Of a stretch of 14,925 nucleotides of DNA, positions 7,253 to 14,890 are shown one piece after another. Every line of letters starts with the position of its first letter. Position 1 is the stretch's first letter. The position numbers were made by a program, and so were the translations under genes. Source of the stretch: Bacillota bacterium (GTDB lineage: Bacteria > Bacillota > Clostridia > Lachnospirales > Lachnospiraceae); contig JAEWPQ010000201.1 in the NCBI GenBank assembly GCA_023460575.1, positions 1-14,925 of the forward strand, in the 5' to 3' direction. The notes under the pieces were generated by a model. That model saw only the letters and a list, made by a program, of their open reading frames with translations. It was not told the DNA's origin and ran no database searches.

Positions 7253-7259
7253 AAGGAGG
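7253..7259 (+). promoter_or_regulatory. Ribosome binding site favouring GTG 7268
   Basis: AAGGAGG lies 8 nt before GTG 7268. The alternative ATG 7232 is 36 bp upstream in the same frame and has no ribosome site; it overlaps the right arm of a small inverted repeat ATTAGT-N8-ACTAAT (7214-7233). Confidence 0.7.
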
Positions 7260-7267
7260 AAAAAAAG

Positions 7268-9082
7268 GTGGAAGAAAAAAAGAATCTGATGACAGAGCTT
7301 CCGGATACCGGGAAGGTCACACTTCTGACGTTTGCAGGAAATTACAAATATTTAACGTGGCTCGGCTGCCTTCTGTCCGGAATCAGTGCTGTTGTTGGAC
7401 TGTTTCCGTATGTATTTATGTGGAAGGCGGTGAAAGCAGCAGTAACAGCCTGGCCGGATATCAGCGCAGCGGGTGGGATGATTACTTATGGATGGTATGC
7501 TGTGGCAGCTGCGCTTGGCAGTATGCTCATTTATTTCGGTGCTCTTATGTGCACTCATTTATCTGCATTCCGTACAGCCAGGAATATGAAGACAGTTGCC
7601 CTTCATCATTTAACAAAGCTTCCTGTAGGATACGTGAAACGGGCGGGTAGCGGAAAACTGCGTCGGATCATTGATGACGGGGCAGGACAGACGGAAACAT
7701 ATCTGGCCCACCAGCTTCCCGATTTAACGGGGGCGATGGTAACCCCGGCCGCGGTGTTACTGCTCCTTTTGTTTTTTGACTGGAGGTTTGGCTTAATCAG
7801 TCTTCTGCCCATGGCAGCCGGACTCTTTGTCTTAACCCGGGTAATGATGGGAAACATGGAAAATGCCATGACACAGTACCAGAACGCCTTAGAGGATATG
7901 AACAATGAGGCTGTGGAATATGTGAGGGGGATCCCGGTTGTGAAAACATTTCAGCAAAGTATTTTTTCCTTTAAAAATTTTCATGAAGCCATTCTCCGCT
8001 ATAAAAACTGGGCCGTTACCTATACCGTTTCTTTGCGGATTCCCATGTGTGCCTATACCGTAAGCATCAATGGAATTTTCGCTTTTCTCATTCCGGCAGG
8101 GGTTGTTCTGACTGCGGATTTAGGATATGGTGCCTCTTACCTTAAGGTTGTTCTGGATATTCTCTTCTATGTACTGTTCACACCTGTCTGTGTTACCATG
8201 ATGGATAAAATCATGTGGACCAGTGAGAATACCTTAAAAGCAAAAGATGCCTTAAACCGGGTAATGGCCATTGTAAAAGAGCCGCCGTTAAAAGAGCCGG
8301 ATCAACCGAAAATTCCCGGAAATTCTTCTGTGGAATTTAAAAATGTTACCTTTTCCTATGAAAGTGGAAAGGAGCCTGCCTTACGGAATGTGTCGTTTCT
8401 AATCCCCCAGGGAGCCACTGTGGCAATTGTAGGTCCATCGGGAGGCGGAAAGACGACAGCAGCCAGCCTTATCCCCCGCTTTTATGACGTAGATGATGGC
8501 AGTATCTGTGTTGGAGGCGTGGATATCAGGGAAATGAATACGGAAAAACTGATGGAGAATATCAGTTTTGTATTTCAGGACAGCCATCTCTTTAAAGATA
8601 CCATCCTTAATAATATCCGGGCTGCAAGACCACAAGCATCGAGAGAGGAAGTAGAGCAGGCGGTAAAAGCAGCCTGCTGTCAGGACATTATTGACAAATT
8701 CCCCGATGGGTATGAGACTGTGGTGGGAACCAGGGGTGTCTACTTATCAGGAGGAGAATGCCAGCGAATTGCCATAGCCAGAGCCGTGCTTAAAAATGCC
8801 CCTATCGTTCTTCTTGATGAAGCAACGGCATTTGCGGATCCTGACAATGAATATCAGATTCAGAAAGCCTTTGAAACCCTGGTAAAAGGAAAGACAGTAC
8901 TGATGATTGCCCACCGCCTTTCCACTGTCCGGGGGGCAGACCGGATTTTAGTCATGAACCAGGGGAGGATAGAAGAGGAAGGAAGTCATGAGGAACTGAT
9001 TCACAGACAGGGGCTGTATGCCGCTATGTGGAGGGATTATCAGACCTCAGTTTCATGGAAAGTAGGTGAAAAGCATGAGTAA
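7268..9082 (+). CDS. ABC exporter half-transporter (membrane domain fused to ATPase), subunit 1
   Basis: A 604-residue half-transporter of the type IV (MsbA-like) exporter fold, likely half of a heterodimer with the next gene. The membrane domain with about six helices covers residues 20-320 and the nucleotide-binding domain 350-590. Numbered from GTG 7268, Walker A GPSGGGKTT is at 389-397, the Q-loop in FVFQD at about 435, the signature LSGGE at 493-497, Walker B with catalytic Glu in IVLLDE at 513-518 and the switch His in AHRLS at 549. All ATPase motifs look intact. The start is chosen from the ribosome site; ATG 7232 would add 12 residues rich in Lys and Glu. The gene follows tetR and overlaps subunit 2 by 8 bp. 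The paired organisation resembles YbtP/YbtQ-type and multidrug exporters, but the substrate cannot be read from the sequence. Confidence 0.92.
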   Translation: MEEKKNLMTELPDTGKVTLLTFAGNYKYLTWLGCLLSGISAVVGLFPYVFMWKAVKAAVTAWPDISAAGGMITYGWYAVAAALGSMLIYFGALMCTHLSAFRTARNMKTVALHHLTKLPVGYVKRAGSGKLRRIIDDGAGQTETYLAHQLPDLTGAMVTPAAVLLLLLFFDWRFGLISLLPMAAGLFVLTRVMMGNMENAMTQYQNALEDMNNEAVEYVRGIPVVKTFQQSIFSFKNFHEAILRYKNWAVTYTVSLRIPMCAYTVSINGIFAFLIPAGVVLTADLGYGASYLKVVLDILFYVLFTPVCVTMMDKIMWTSENTLKAKDALNRVMAIVKEPPLKEPDQPKIPGNSSVEFKNVTFSYESGKEPALRNVSFLIPQGATVAIVGPSGGGKTTAASLIPRFYDVDDGSICVGGVDIREMNTEKLMENISFVFQDSHLFKDTILNNIRAARPQASREEVEQAVKAACCQDIIDKFPDGYETVVGTRGVYLSGGECQRIAIARAVLKNAPIVLLDEATAFADPDNEYQIQKAFETLVKGKTVLMIAHRLSTVRGADRILVMNQGRIEEEGSHEELIHRQGLYAAMWRDYQTSVSWKVGEKHE

Positions 9083-10820
9083 GTATTTACAGAGACGGTT
9101 TGCGCTCAGTGAGCAGGGAGGAAAAGATCTTGCCAGAGCAGTTTTAGCCTGTGCAGCGGCGAATGTGGGACTTATTTTTCCCATGGGACTTTTAATTCTT
9201 TTTCTTGAGAAGCTGCTGATGCCTGTCACAGGAGAAAAAGGAACGGAAATGGGACTTTTGGGGTTTATTGGAATGAGCGTGCTCTTTCTCCTCCTTATTT
9301 TTGTTCTTCAATATATCCAGTATAACAAAACGTTCCTGGCCTCCTATCAGGAAAGTGCCAATTTACGTATCCGGCTGGCGGAGAAATTAAGAAAAATCCC
9401 CCTTTCTTTTTTTGGCAAACGTGATTTAGCAGATTTAACAACCACCATTATGGCAGACTGTGCCTGGATGGAGACTGCATTCTCCCATTTTATTCCGGAG
9501 CTCATCGGTGCGCTTCTTTCCACCGCTTTTGTGGGACTGGGAATGTTTTTTCTGGACTGGAAGATGGCAGTGGCGCTTTTGTGGGTGATACCCGCGGCAT
9601 TTATGCTTTCAGCAGGTACCAGGCCAGTCATTGACCGGCTGGAGCGGAGGGAAAAATGTAAGAAGCTGGCGGCCTCCGATGGAATCCAGGAGTGTATTGA
9701 AAATATTCAGGATATCAAGGCAAACAATCAGAGAGAGTCTTATTTAAAGGAATTAGATTCCAAAATCATTGCAGTGGAAAAGGGCACCGTCAAAATGGAA
9801 ACCTTAAATGGCAGCTTAGTGACGGCATCCCAGATGGTATTACGTCTTGGAATGGCAACAACGGTTCTTTCTGGTGCGTTTCTCATGACGGAGAGGAAGC
9901 TGGATCTCATGGTATTTCTCATTTTTATGGTTGCGGCTACCCGCATCTATGGTCCGCTCACAGGCAGCTTAAATAATTTATCAGCTGTTTATTCCACACT
10001 GCTGCAGGTTGAGCGGATGAGGGCCATTGAGGAGGAACCGGTACAGGATGGAGCAGAGACAAAAGAGCTGAATGGATACGATATCGTTTATGATCATGTG
10101 GGATTTTCCTACCATCAGAACGAGACTGTTTTAGAGGAGGTGTCCTTTTGCGCCAGACAGGGCCAGGTTACCGCACTGGTAGGTCCCTCAGGCGGAGGAA
10201 AAAGTACAGCAGCCAGACTGGCAGCCCGTTTCTGGGATGTGGAAAAAGGAAGAGTCACAATTGGAGGCGCAGATGTAAAGGAGATTGATCCCGAACACCT
10301 TTTAAAGCACATCTCTGTGGTATTTCAGGATGTCATGCTCTTTAATAACACAGTCATGGAAAATATCCGGATCGGAAGAAAGGATGCATCAGACAAAGAG
10401 GTGATGAAAGCGGCAGAAGCTGCCCAGTGTATGGATTTTATCAGCCGTCTGCCGGAAGGCTTTCAGACCAGGATCGGTGAGAATGGGTCAGCACTTTCCG
10501 GAGGAGAGCGGCAGAGGCTCTCCATTGCAAGAGCTTTATTAAAGGATGCGCCTGTCATTATTCTTGATGAAGCAACCGCTTCTCTTGATGTGGAAAACGA
10601 ATCTCTGATACAGAGTGCCATATCAAATCTGATACGCAGTAAAACCGTTCTCATTATCGCCCACCGGATGAGAACGGTTGCCCAGGCGGATAAAATCGTG
10701 GTTTTAAAAGACGGAAAAGTGGCGGAAGAGGGGAGCCCTGAAGCTCTTTATAAGAATGGAGGGATCTACCGCCATATGACTGACTTACAGAATCAGAGCC
10801 AGAACTGGTCAATCGGATAG
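9075..10820 (+). CDS. ABC exporter half-transporter (membrane domain fused to ATPase), subunit 2
   Basis: A 581-residue partner of the preceding half-transporter. The membrane domain covers about residues 15-310 and the ATPase domain 335-570. Numbered from ATG 9075, Walker A GPSGGGKST is at 370-378, the signature LSGGE at 475-479, Walker B with Glu in IILDE at 495-499 and the switch His in AHRMR at 530. Both subunits therefore appear to carry complete catalytic motifs, unlike many heterodimeric exporters in which one site is degenerate. ATG 9075 overlaps the stop of subunit 1 by 8 bp, with AGGTGA 5-6 nt upstream, so the two should be translated together in equal amounts. An in-frame GTG at 9066 would add 3 residues. 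No terminator is visible before the desulfoferrodoxin promoter at 10833, so some read-through is possible. Confidence 0.92.
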   Translation: MSKYLQRRFALSEQGGKDLARAVLACAAANVGLIFPMGLLILFLEKLLMPVTGEKGTEMGLLGFIGMSVLFLLLIFVLQYIQYNKTFLASYQESANLRIRLAEKLRKIPLSFFGKRDLADLTTTIMADCAWMETAFSHFIPELIGALLSTAFVGLGMFFLDWKMAVALLWVIPAAFMLSAGTRPVIDRLERREKCKKLAASDGIQECIENIQDIKANNQRESYLKELDSKIIAVEKGTVKMETLNGSLVTASQMVLRLGMATTVLSGAFLMTERKLDLMVFLIFMVAATRIYGPLTGSLNNLSAVYSTLLQVERMRAIEEEPVQDGAETKELNGYDIVYDHVGFSYHQNETVLEEVSFCARQGQVTALVGPSGGGKSTAARLAARFWDVEKGRVTIGGADVKEIDPEHLLKHISVVFQDVMLFNNTVMENIRIGRKDASDKEVMKAAEAAQCMDFISRLPEGFQTRIGENGSALSGGERQRLSIARALLKDAPVIILDEATASLDVENESLIQSAISNLIRSKTVLIIAHRMRTVAQADKIVVLKDGKVAEEGSPEALYKNGGIYRHMTDLQNQSQNWSIG

Positions 10821-10832
10821 CGGAGGATTTTG

Positions 10833-10861
10833 TTGTAAGATTGTGGAATTTATGGTATAAT
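10833..10861 (+). promoter_or_regulatory. Sigma-A promoter of the desulfoferrodoxin gene
   Basis: TTGTAA (10833-10838), a 17-bp spacer and TATAAT (10856-10861), with TGG directly before the -10 box as an extended -10. It begins 12 bp after the ABC subunit 2 stop codon. Confidence 0.8.
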
Positions 10862-10907
10862 TACCATGCAGTTTTACAGCAGTCAGAAGAAAAAGGAGGG
10901 TATTCAC

Positions 10908-11282
10908 ATGAAGTTTTTAAAGTGTAATCATTGCGGAAATATTGTAGCGGTTGTAGAAGAAAAAGGCGGCACCATTACCTGTTGCGGAGACAACATGCAG
11001 GAGATGAAAGCTAATACCACAGATGCGGCGACTGAAAAACATGTTCCGATTATTGAAATCGATGGTCAGAGCGTTACTGTTACGGTTGGTTCTGTAGAAC
11101 ATCCTATGCTTCCTGAACATTTCATTGGCTGGATTGTATTAGAGACAAAGATGGGTAACCAGAGAAAGATCTTAAGCCCGGGTGACAAACCGGTGGCAAA
11201 ATTCATGATGTGCGAAGGCGATGAGGTCCTGGCAGCCTATGAGTACTGCAATCTTCACGGATTGTGGAAAGCAGAGAAATAA
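10908..11282 (+). CDS. dfx: Desulfoferrodoxin (two-iron superoxide reductase)
   Basis: This enzyme reduces superoxide to hydrogen peroxide in the cytosol of anaerobes without releasing oxygen, using electrons usually passed by rubredoxin. The protein has 124 residues, the usual length. The N-terminal desulforedoxin-like domain has the complete Fe(Cys)4 set C6, C9, C25, C26 (CxxC and CC). The catalytic domain carries the centre II ligands H45, H65, H71, H117 and C114 (CNLHGLW), and the E43-K44-H45 triad whose Lys and Glu assist catalysis in known superoxide reductases. ATG 10908 follows AAGGAGG at 10893-10899; an upstream in-frame start at 10866 lies just after the promoter and has no ribosome site. 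The gene is monocistronic, with its own promoter and a strong terminator. It is a general protection function in an anaerobe exposed to air. Confidence 0.97.
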   Translation: MKFLKCNHCGNIVAVVEEKGGTITCCGDNMQEMKANTTDAATEKHVPIIEIDGQSVTVTVGSVEHPMLPEHFIGWIVLETKMGNQRKILSPGDKPVAKFMMCEGDEVLAAYEYCNLHGLWKAEK

Positions 11283-11290
11283 ATAGAATT

Positions 11291-11326
11291 AAAAAGCTCA
11301 CAGACCTTTGGTGTGTGGGCTTTTTG
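11291..11326 (+). terminator. Rho-independent terminator after desulfoferrodoxin
   Basis: A 16-bp stem (11291-11306 with 11310-11325), loop TTT, one G-U pair and one mismatch. It has a GC-rich middle, a leading A run and a trailing T run, and starts 8 bp after the stop codon. Confidence 0.9.
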
Positions 11327-11373
11327 GCGATATCCAAGGAAACAGACAGCAATAAGACAGGAGAACATCTTTC

Positions 11374-12537
11374 ATGAATAAGAAGGAAGCAAGTGAGTTA
11401 AAAAAGCTTTTTACGCCAGCCAACTGCGCCATCAGCCGGATCTGCGGCTGTTATGTAGACGCAGAAAAGAATAAACGGACAGAGTTAAAGGAGGCCTTTC
11501 TCTCTCTTCCGGAAGAGGAGGCCTTTAAATATTTCACCATTTTTAAAAGCGCCCTCTCAGGTACGCTTGGAAAGAATCTGGTGAATATGGAATTTCCCCT
11601 CCATACAGAGGAAGAGGGAGGTACCCAGAATTTCCTGTTAAAGCTGAGAGACAGCCAGTTAAAGGATGACAGCCTGATTGAGGAGTTTTACGATAAAGTC
11701 ATTGCAAGCTATGATTACGGTGAGAACTATTACATAATTCTGATTCACTGCGCCTATGATATACCGGCAAGATCTTCAGACGGGCTTGAGATGTACGACG
11801 CCTCTGATTTTGTCTACGAATTTATCCAGTGTACCATCTGCCCGGTAAAGCTGTCAAAGGCAGGACTCTGTTATAATTCCCAGGCTAATGTAATCGAGAA
11901 CAGGAACAGGGACTGGATCGTGGAGGCTCCGGAAACAGGCTTTTTATTTCCGGCATTTACGGACCGCAACACGGACATTCACGGACTTGTTTATTATTCC
12001 AAGAATCCGGAACTGCTGCCGGAGCGTCTCATTGATGAGCTCTTAGGCTGTGTGATTCCTATGACTGCAAAGAGCCAGAAGGAGACATTTCAGACGATGA
12101 TTGAGGAAACTCTGGGAGAAAACTGTGATTTTGAGACAGTAAAGAACATTCATGAAACCATCAATGAGATGCTGGAAGAAACAAAGGATGAACCGGCTCC
12201 CTTTACGATTGATAAATATCAGATGAAGAAGCTTTTGGAAAACAACGGCGCATCTGAAGAGAAGCTTGAGGAGTTAGAACAGCGTTTTATAAAGGAAGAA
12301 CAGGAAAAGAATCCGGGATTCCTTGCCTCCAATATCGTAAACGCAAGAAGCTTTGAAATCAAAACCACGGATGTGAGCATAAAGGTGGCTCCGGATAAAA
12401 CCTACCTGGTGGAGAACCGGATGATTGAGGGGCGCCCCTGTATTGTTATCGGGATAAGCGAACATGTGGAGATTAACGGGATAACAGTAAGACCCATTGC
12501 TGCACAACCCTCCTATAAAGAAGAGGCGGATGAATAA
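11374..12537 (+). CDS. DUF4317 family protein of unknown function
   Basis: A 387-residue soluble protein that I recognise as a DUF4317 member, a family common in Lachnospiraceae and related clostridia and without a known function. The N-terminus (MNKKEASELKKLF, then an ISRICGCYVD segment) is typical. No signal peptide, membrane helix or catalytic motif is evident. A Cys-containing segment, EFIQCTICPVKLSKAGL, lies in the middle. Residues of about 240-310 are Glu- and Lys-rich and probably helical, and the C-terminal part from about residue 325 looks like a small beta domain. ATG 11374 has AGGAG at 11359-11363. It begins 48 bp after the desulfoferrodoxin terminator with no clear promoter, so it may depend on read-through or on a weak promoter. 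It converges with the minus-strand chemoreceptor-like gene. Confidence 0.85.
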   Translation: MNKKEASELKKLFTPANCAISRICGCYVDAEKNKRTELKEAFLSLPEEEAFKYFTIFKSALSGTLGKNLVNMEFPLHTEEEGGTQNFLLKLRDSQLKDDSLIEEFYDKVIASYDYGENYYIILIHCAYDIPARSSDGLEMYDASDFVYEFIQCTICPVKLSKAGLCYNSQANVIENRNRDWIVEAPETGFLFPAFTDRNTDIHGLVYYSKNPELLPERLIDELLGCVIPMTAKSQKETFQTMIEETLGENCDFETVKNIHETINEMLEETKDEPAPFTIDKYQMKKLLENNGASEEKLEELEQRFIKEEQEKNPGFLASNIVNARSFEIKTTDVSIKVAPDKTYLVENRMIEGRPCIVIGISEHVEINGITVRPIAAQPSYKEEADE

Positions 12538-12614
12538 CTTTCTTTGCCTGCCAGAATTCGGACCAGACGGGAGCATTATTTCTGAAAGAAATATACAACT
12601 GTCTGGCCCAGGAG

Positions 12615-12652
12615 AAAAAGGCTGTAACCAGTTATTTTGCCGTACAGCTTTT
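12615..12652. terminator. Probable bidirectional terminator between convergent genes
   Basis: GCTGTA (12621-12626) pairs with TACAGC (12643-12648); an A run lies on the left and TTTT on the right, with one bulged G. Read on either strand, the hairpin is followed by T residues. Its right half lies inside the last codons of the minus-strand gene. The loop is 16 nt, so efficiency is uncertain. Confidence 0.5.
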
Positions 12653-13579
12653 GATTATGTTTTTTATCTGATCTAAATGATTTAAAATATAGGAATAAAA
12701 TCTTGTTTTTCGGTTGACGCCTGTCACCAGTTCATTTAACTTAAGTCGTTCCTCAGTCGATTTGTGAGCCACATTTGCCATGTTTTCTGTAATATTTTTC
12801 ACTGCCTCTAAATTGGTGCTTTGAGATTCCTTTACATGAGTAACTTTAACCCCTACATGATTTTCAGCATCTACAATTCCGTCGATCAGTTTTTCAGATT
12901 CGTCAACCATAGATTTTGCTTCTTCAACAACCTTTCCTCCGTCACTGGATTTCTCAATCAGTTTTTCGAAGGTTTCCGTCATGTTTTTAAGTGACTCAAT
13001 GATATCGTCAGCATTTTTCTGGGATTCATCAGAAAGCTTTTTTATTTCATTTGATACAACGGCAAATCCCACACCTGCTGAGCCGGCTCTGGCAGCTTCT
13101 ATGGATGCGTTAAAAGACAATAGCCTGGTCTGCTGGGCAACGCTGGTTATCATATTGGTAAATCCGGTTATCTCATTATATTGAAGCTTCAGCAATTCGA
13201 ACAGGCTGTAGAAATCTTTAAATACATTTGAAACCTCATCCATCTTTCCTGACATACGAAAGTAAGCATTCCGCGTATCCTCAATTGCCTCCGCGGATAA
13301 TTTTAAACTGCCGGATACGGCATCTACCGAATCATTTGTTATATTTATGCTGTCATCAAGACGTTTCAGCTGCATTTCAACCTTGTGTATTTCATTCAGT
13401 GTAAATTCAGTCCCTGCCAGAAGCTCATTTAATCCGTGAGTTAAGTTTCCCTCTTCTTTTAGGAGACCATTCATGTTTCGGCCAGCATCAAATGCCAAAT
13501 CACCAATTAATTCCTGTATATCTTCGGTTTTATTTTGAGTATCGTTTAATGTTTTCTTTTCATACCCATATTTAAACAT
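12632..13579 (-). CDS. Soluble methyl-accepting chemotaxis-like signalling protein, paired with FIST
   Basis: A 315-residue cytosolic protein with no membrane helix or attached sensor domain. Nearly all of it is predicted coiled coil around an MCP signalling hairpin at residues 144-182, with EAARAG and GFAVVSNEIKKLSDES recognisable. The tip differs from the two membrane receptors of this window: AFQTN is AQQTR, LALN is LSFN and RAGEAGKGF is RAGSAGVGF, so residues that make trimer and CheA/CheW contacts in classical receptors are altered. Glu161 and Arg164, the two strongest tip residues, are kept. The ribosome site AGGAGG (13585-13590) overlaps the stop of the FIST gene, with 9 bp between the genes, which indicates translational coupling. 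The input is inferred to come from the FIST protein. Whether it acts on CheA or on another partner is not known. Confidence 0.85.
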   Translation of the reverse strand: MFKYGYEKKTLNDTQNKTEDIQELIGDLAFDAGRNMNGLLKEEGNLTHGLNELLAGTEFTLNEIHKVEMQLKRLDDSINITNDSVDAVSGSLKLSAEAIEDTRNAYFRMSGKMDEVSNVFKDFYSLFELLKLQYNEITGFTNMITSVAQQTRLLSFNASIEAARAGSAGVGFAVVSNEIKKLSDESQKNADDIIESLKNMTETFEKLIEKSSDGGKVVEEAKSMVDESEKLIDGIVDAENHVGVKVTHVKESQSTNLEAVKNITENMANVAHKSTEERLKLNELVTGVNRKTRFYSYILNHLDQIKNIIKSCTAK

Positions 13580-13584
13580 AGCAG

Positions 13585-13590
13585 CCTCCT
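13585..13590 (-). promoter_or_regulatory. Ribosome site overlapping the FIST stop codon
   Basis: On the minus strand TAGGAGG contains both the FIST stop TAG and the Shine-Dalgarno sequence of the chemoreceptor-like gene, 5 nt before its ATG. Confidence 0.8.
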
Positions 13591-14617
13591 ATTCTATTGC
13601 CAGCAGTATCATGGTCTGGTTCACGTGTCGCTGATAAAATTGTTCGCCATAACTGATAAATCCGGTCGTATTCTGGCATGCACCGGTCAGGTTCTGATCA
13701 ATTACCGGCCACAGACCTTCCTGCTGGAATTTGAGACATCTCAATATGCAGTTAATTGCCAATAGAAACTGAGGCTTAAAGGGAATTTCCTTCAGCGTTT
13801 CCTTAATGACCTCTTCAGGCGATAACGGTTCTAAAATCTTCACAAAAGAATTGGGCATGATCTGACTGTAAAAAGACAGTGACTGATTCCCGTTTATCTT
13901 TTGGGGTGATGCAATATAGATTTCTGAATCGTATTCAATACCTAACGGGTGGTTCATGAAATGATTATTTAAATCCCTTTCATTAACTCCAAGATTTTTT
14001 GCATATTCTGTACTTGCAGGAATGCCGTTAAAGGATCTTACAATTCTGTTCATAGGGTCAGCATCGGTTACCAGCATTTCTTTACCGGATGGCCTGTAAA
14101 TGTTCTCCTTTGCTAAATAAGTTCTTCTTTTACAGTCAAAGAACAAACCCACGCTATGTACCTTTTCCCTTCCGATATAAACAGGAGTTTCTGTAAAAGA
14201 TAAATCGTCTCCGGCGGAACCTCCGATCACCTTAAAATCCTTGTCCATAAAATAGAGGGATGTGATTATCTTCTCCTCAATTTTAGACAGACCTTCACAT
14301 AACAACAGTAAAAATGCGTTTGGGTTATTCTTTACTTTCTGATAGGCCTGTTTCATGTCTTTTATGCTCAGGGCAGGAACCGGATCAATCGGTACAATTT
14401 CGGCCATCTGTGGATCGTATTCGAATCCTGAAATAATACCGTTTTGATAACCCTGGGAACAATATTCACCTGCTGCTGAACATAAGACGGTGGATTGCTT
14501 GACTAGTTGTGATAATTCATGCACAGCGGAAGGTGCACAAAATAATACAAAAGCGGCATTGCTATTGTTCACAGCATCAAGAGCAGTGCGGCTGTCTTTG
14601 AAATAAACTGATTTCAT
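13589..14617 (-). CDS. FIST domain sensor protein (FIST_N plus FIST_C)
   Basis: A 342-residue soluble sensor. FIST_N lies at about residues 18-185, with the characteristic IGGSAGDD at 131-138, and FIST_C at about 195-335, with C290-x2-R293 and the closing GFISYGEQFYQRHVNQT. FIST domains are proposed to bind small ligands, possibly amino acids, and are often joined to MCP, GGDEF or kinase outputs. Here no output domain is fused; the MCP-like output is the next gene, 9 bp downstream. ATG (14615-14617) has AAGGAG on the minus strand about 7 nt upstream. No signal peptide or membrane helix is present, so it should sense an intracellular compound. The gene's promoter lies in 14618-14760, but no strong -35/-10 pair was found; TATAAT on the minus strand near 14741-14746 with a weak TGGTAA 17 bp upstream is the best candidate. 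Confidence 0.9.
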   Translation of the reverse strand: MKSVYFKDSRTALDAVNNSNAAFVLFCAPSAVHELSQLVKQSTVLCSAAGEYCSQGYQNGIISGFEYDPQMAEIVPIDPVPALSIKDMKQAYQKVKNNPNAFLLLLCEGLSKIEEKIITSLYFMDKDFKVIGGSAGDDLSFTETPVYIGREKVHSVGLFFDCKRRTYLAKENIYRPSGKEMLVTDADPMNRIVRSFNGIPASTEYAKNLGVNERDLNNHFMNHPLGIEYDSEIYIASPQKINGNQSLSFYSQIMPNSFVKILEPLSPEEVIKETLKEIPFKPQFLLAINCILRCLKFQQEGLWPVIDQNLTGACQNTTGFISYGEQFYQRHVNQTMILLAIE

Positions 14618-14719
14618 TCGTTTCTCCTTTTTGTTGGTTGGAACGACTGCTTTCTTTATAAGTTTTTATTCCATGCACCGATGTCTAAAGTAGTCGAATA
14701 TGATGTTACATTTTGGCGA

Positions 14720-14732
14720 ATAACGATGTTAT
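14720..14732. promoter_or_regulatory. Third ATAAC-N3-GTTAT palindrome, upstream of the FIST gene
   Basis: ATAAC, GAT, GTTAT at 14720-14732; with one more base on each side it is a perfect 15-bp palindrome with a 3-nt centre. It matches both palindromes of the tetR operator outside the central three bases. It lies about 100 bp upstream of the FIST start and next to the best minus-strand -10 candidate. Confidence 0.5.
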
Positions 14733-14833
14733 TTCCGTATATTATATAATAAATGACAAAAATTTACCATAGTTTTACATAAAATTATTAGATGTATTGC
14801 GGTACAGGGAGGGGAGATGCAGATCAAAATATT

Positions 14834-14862
14834 TTGCCTATCTGCTTTCCCTATGCTATACT
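14834..14862 (+). promoter_or_regulatory. Sigma-A promoter reading out of the right edge
   Basis: TTGCCT (14834-14839), a 17-bp spacer and TATACT (14857-14862), with TGC before the -10 box as an extended -10. Transcription would start at about 14869, some 20 nt before the candidate start codons of the edge gene. Confidence 0.7.
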
Positions 14863-14890
14863 GTAAGAAAACTACAGTGAGGAATGAAAT

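Noticed and set aside
10866..10907. Longer desulfoferrodoxin with 14 extra N-terminal residues
   Set aside because: The upstream start lies just after the -10 box without a ribosome site, and the family starts with the short Met-x-Phe-x2-Lys-Cys-type N-terminus.
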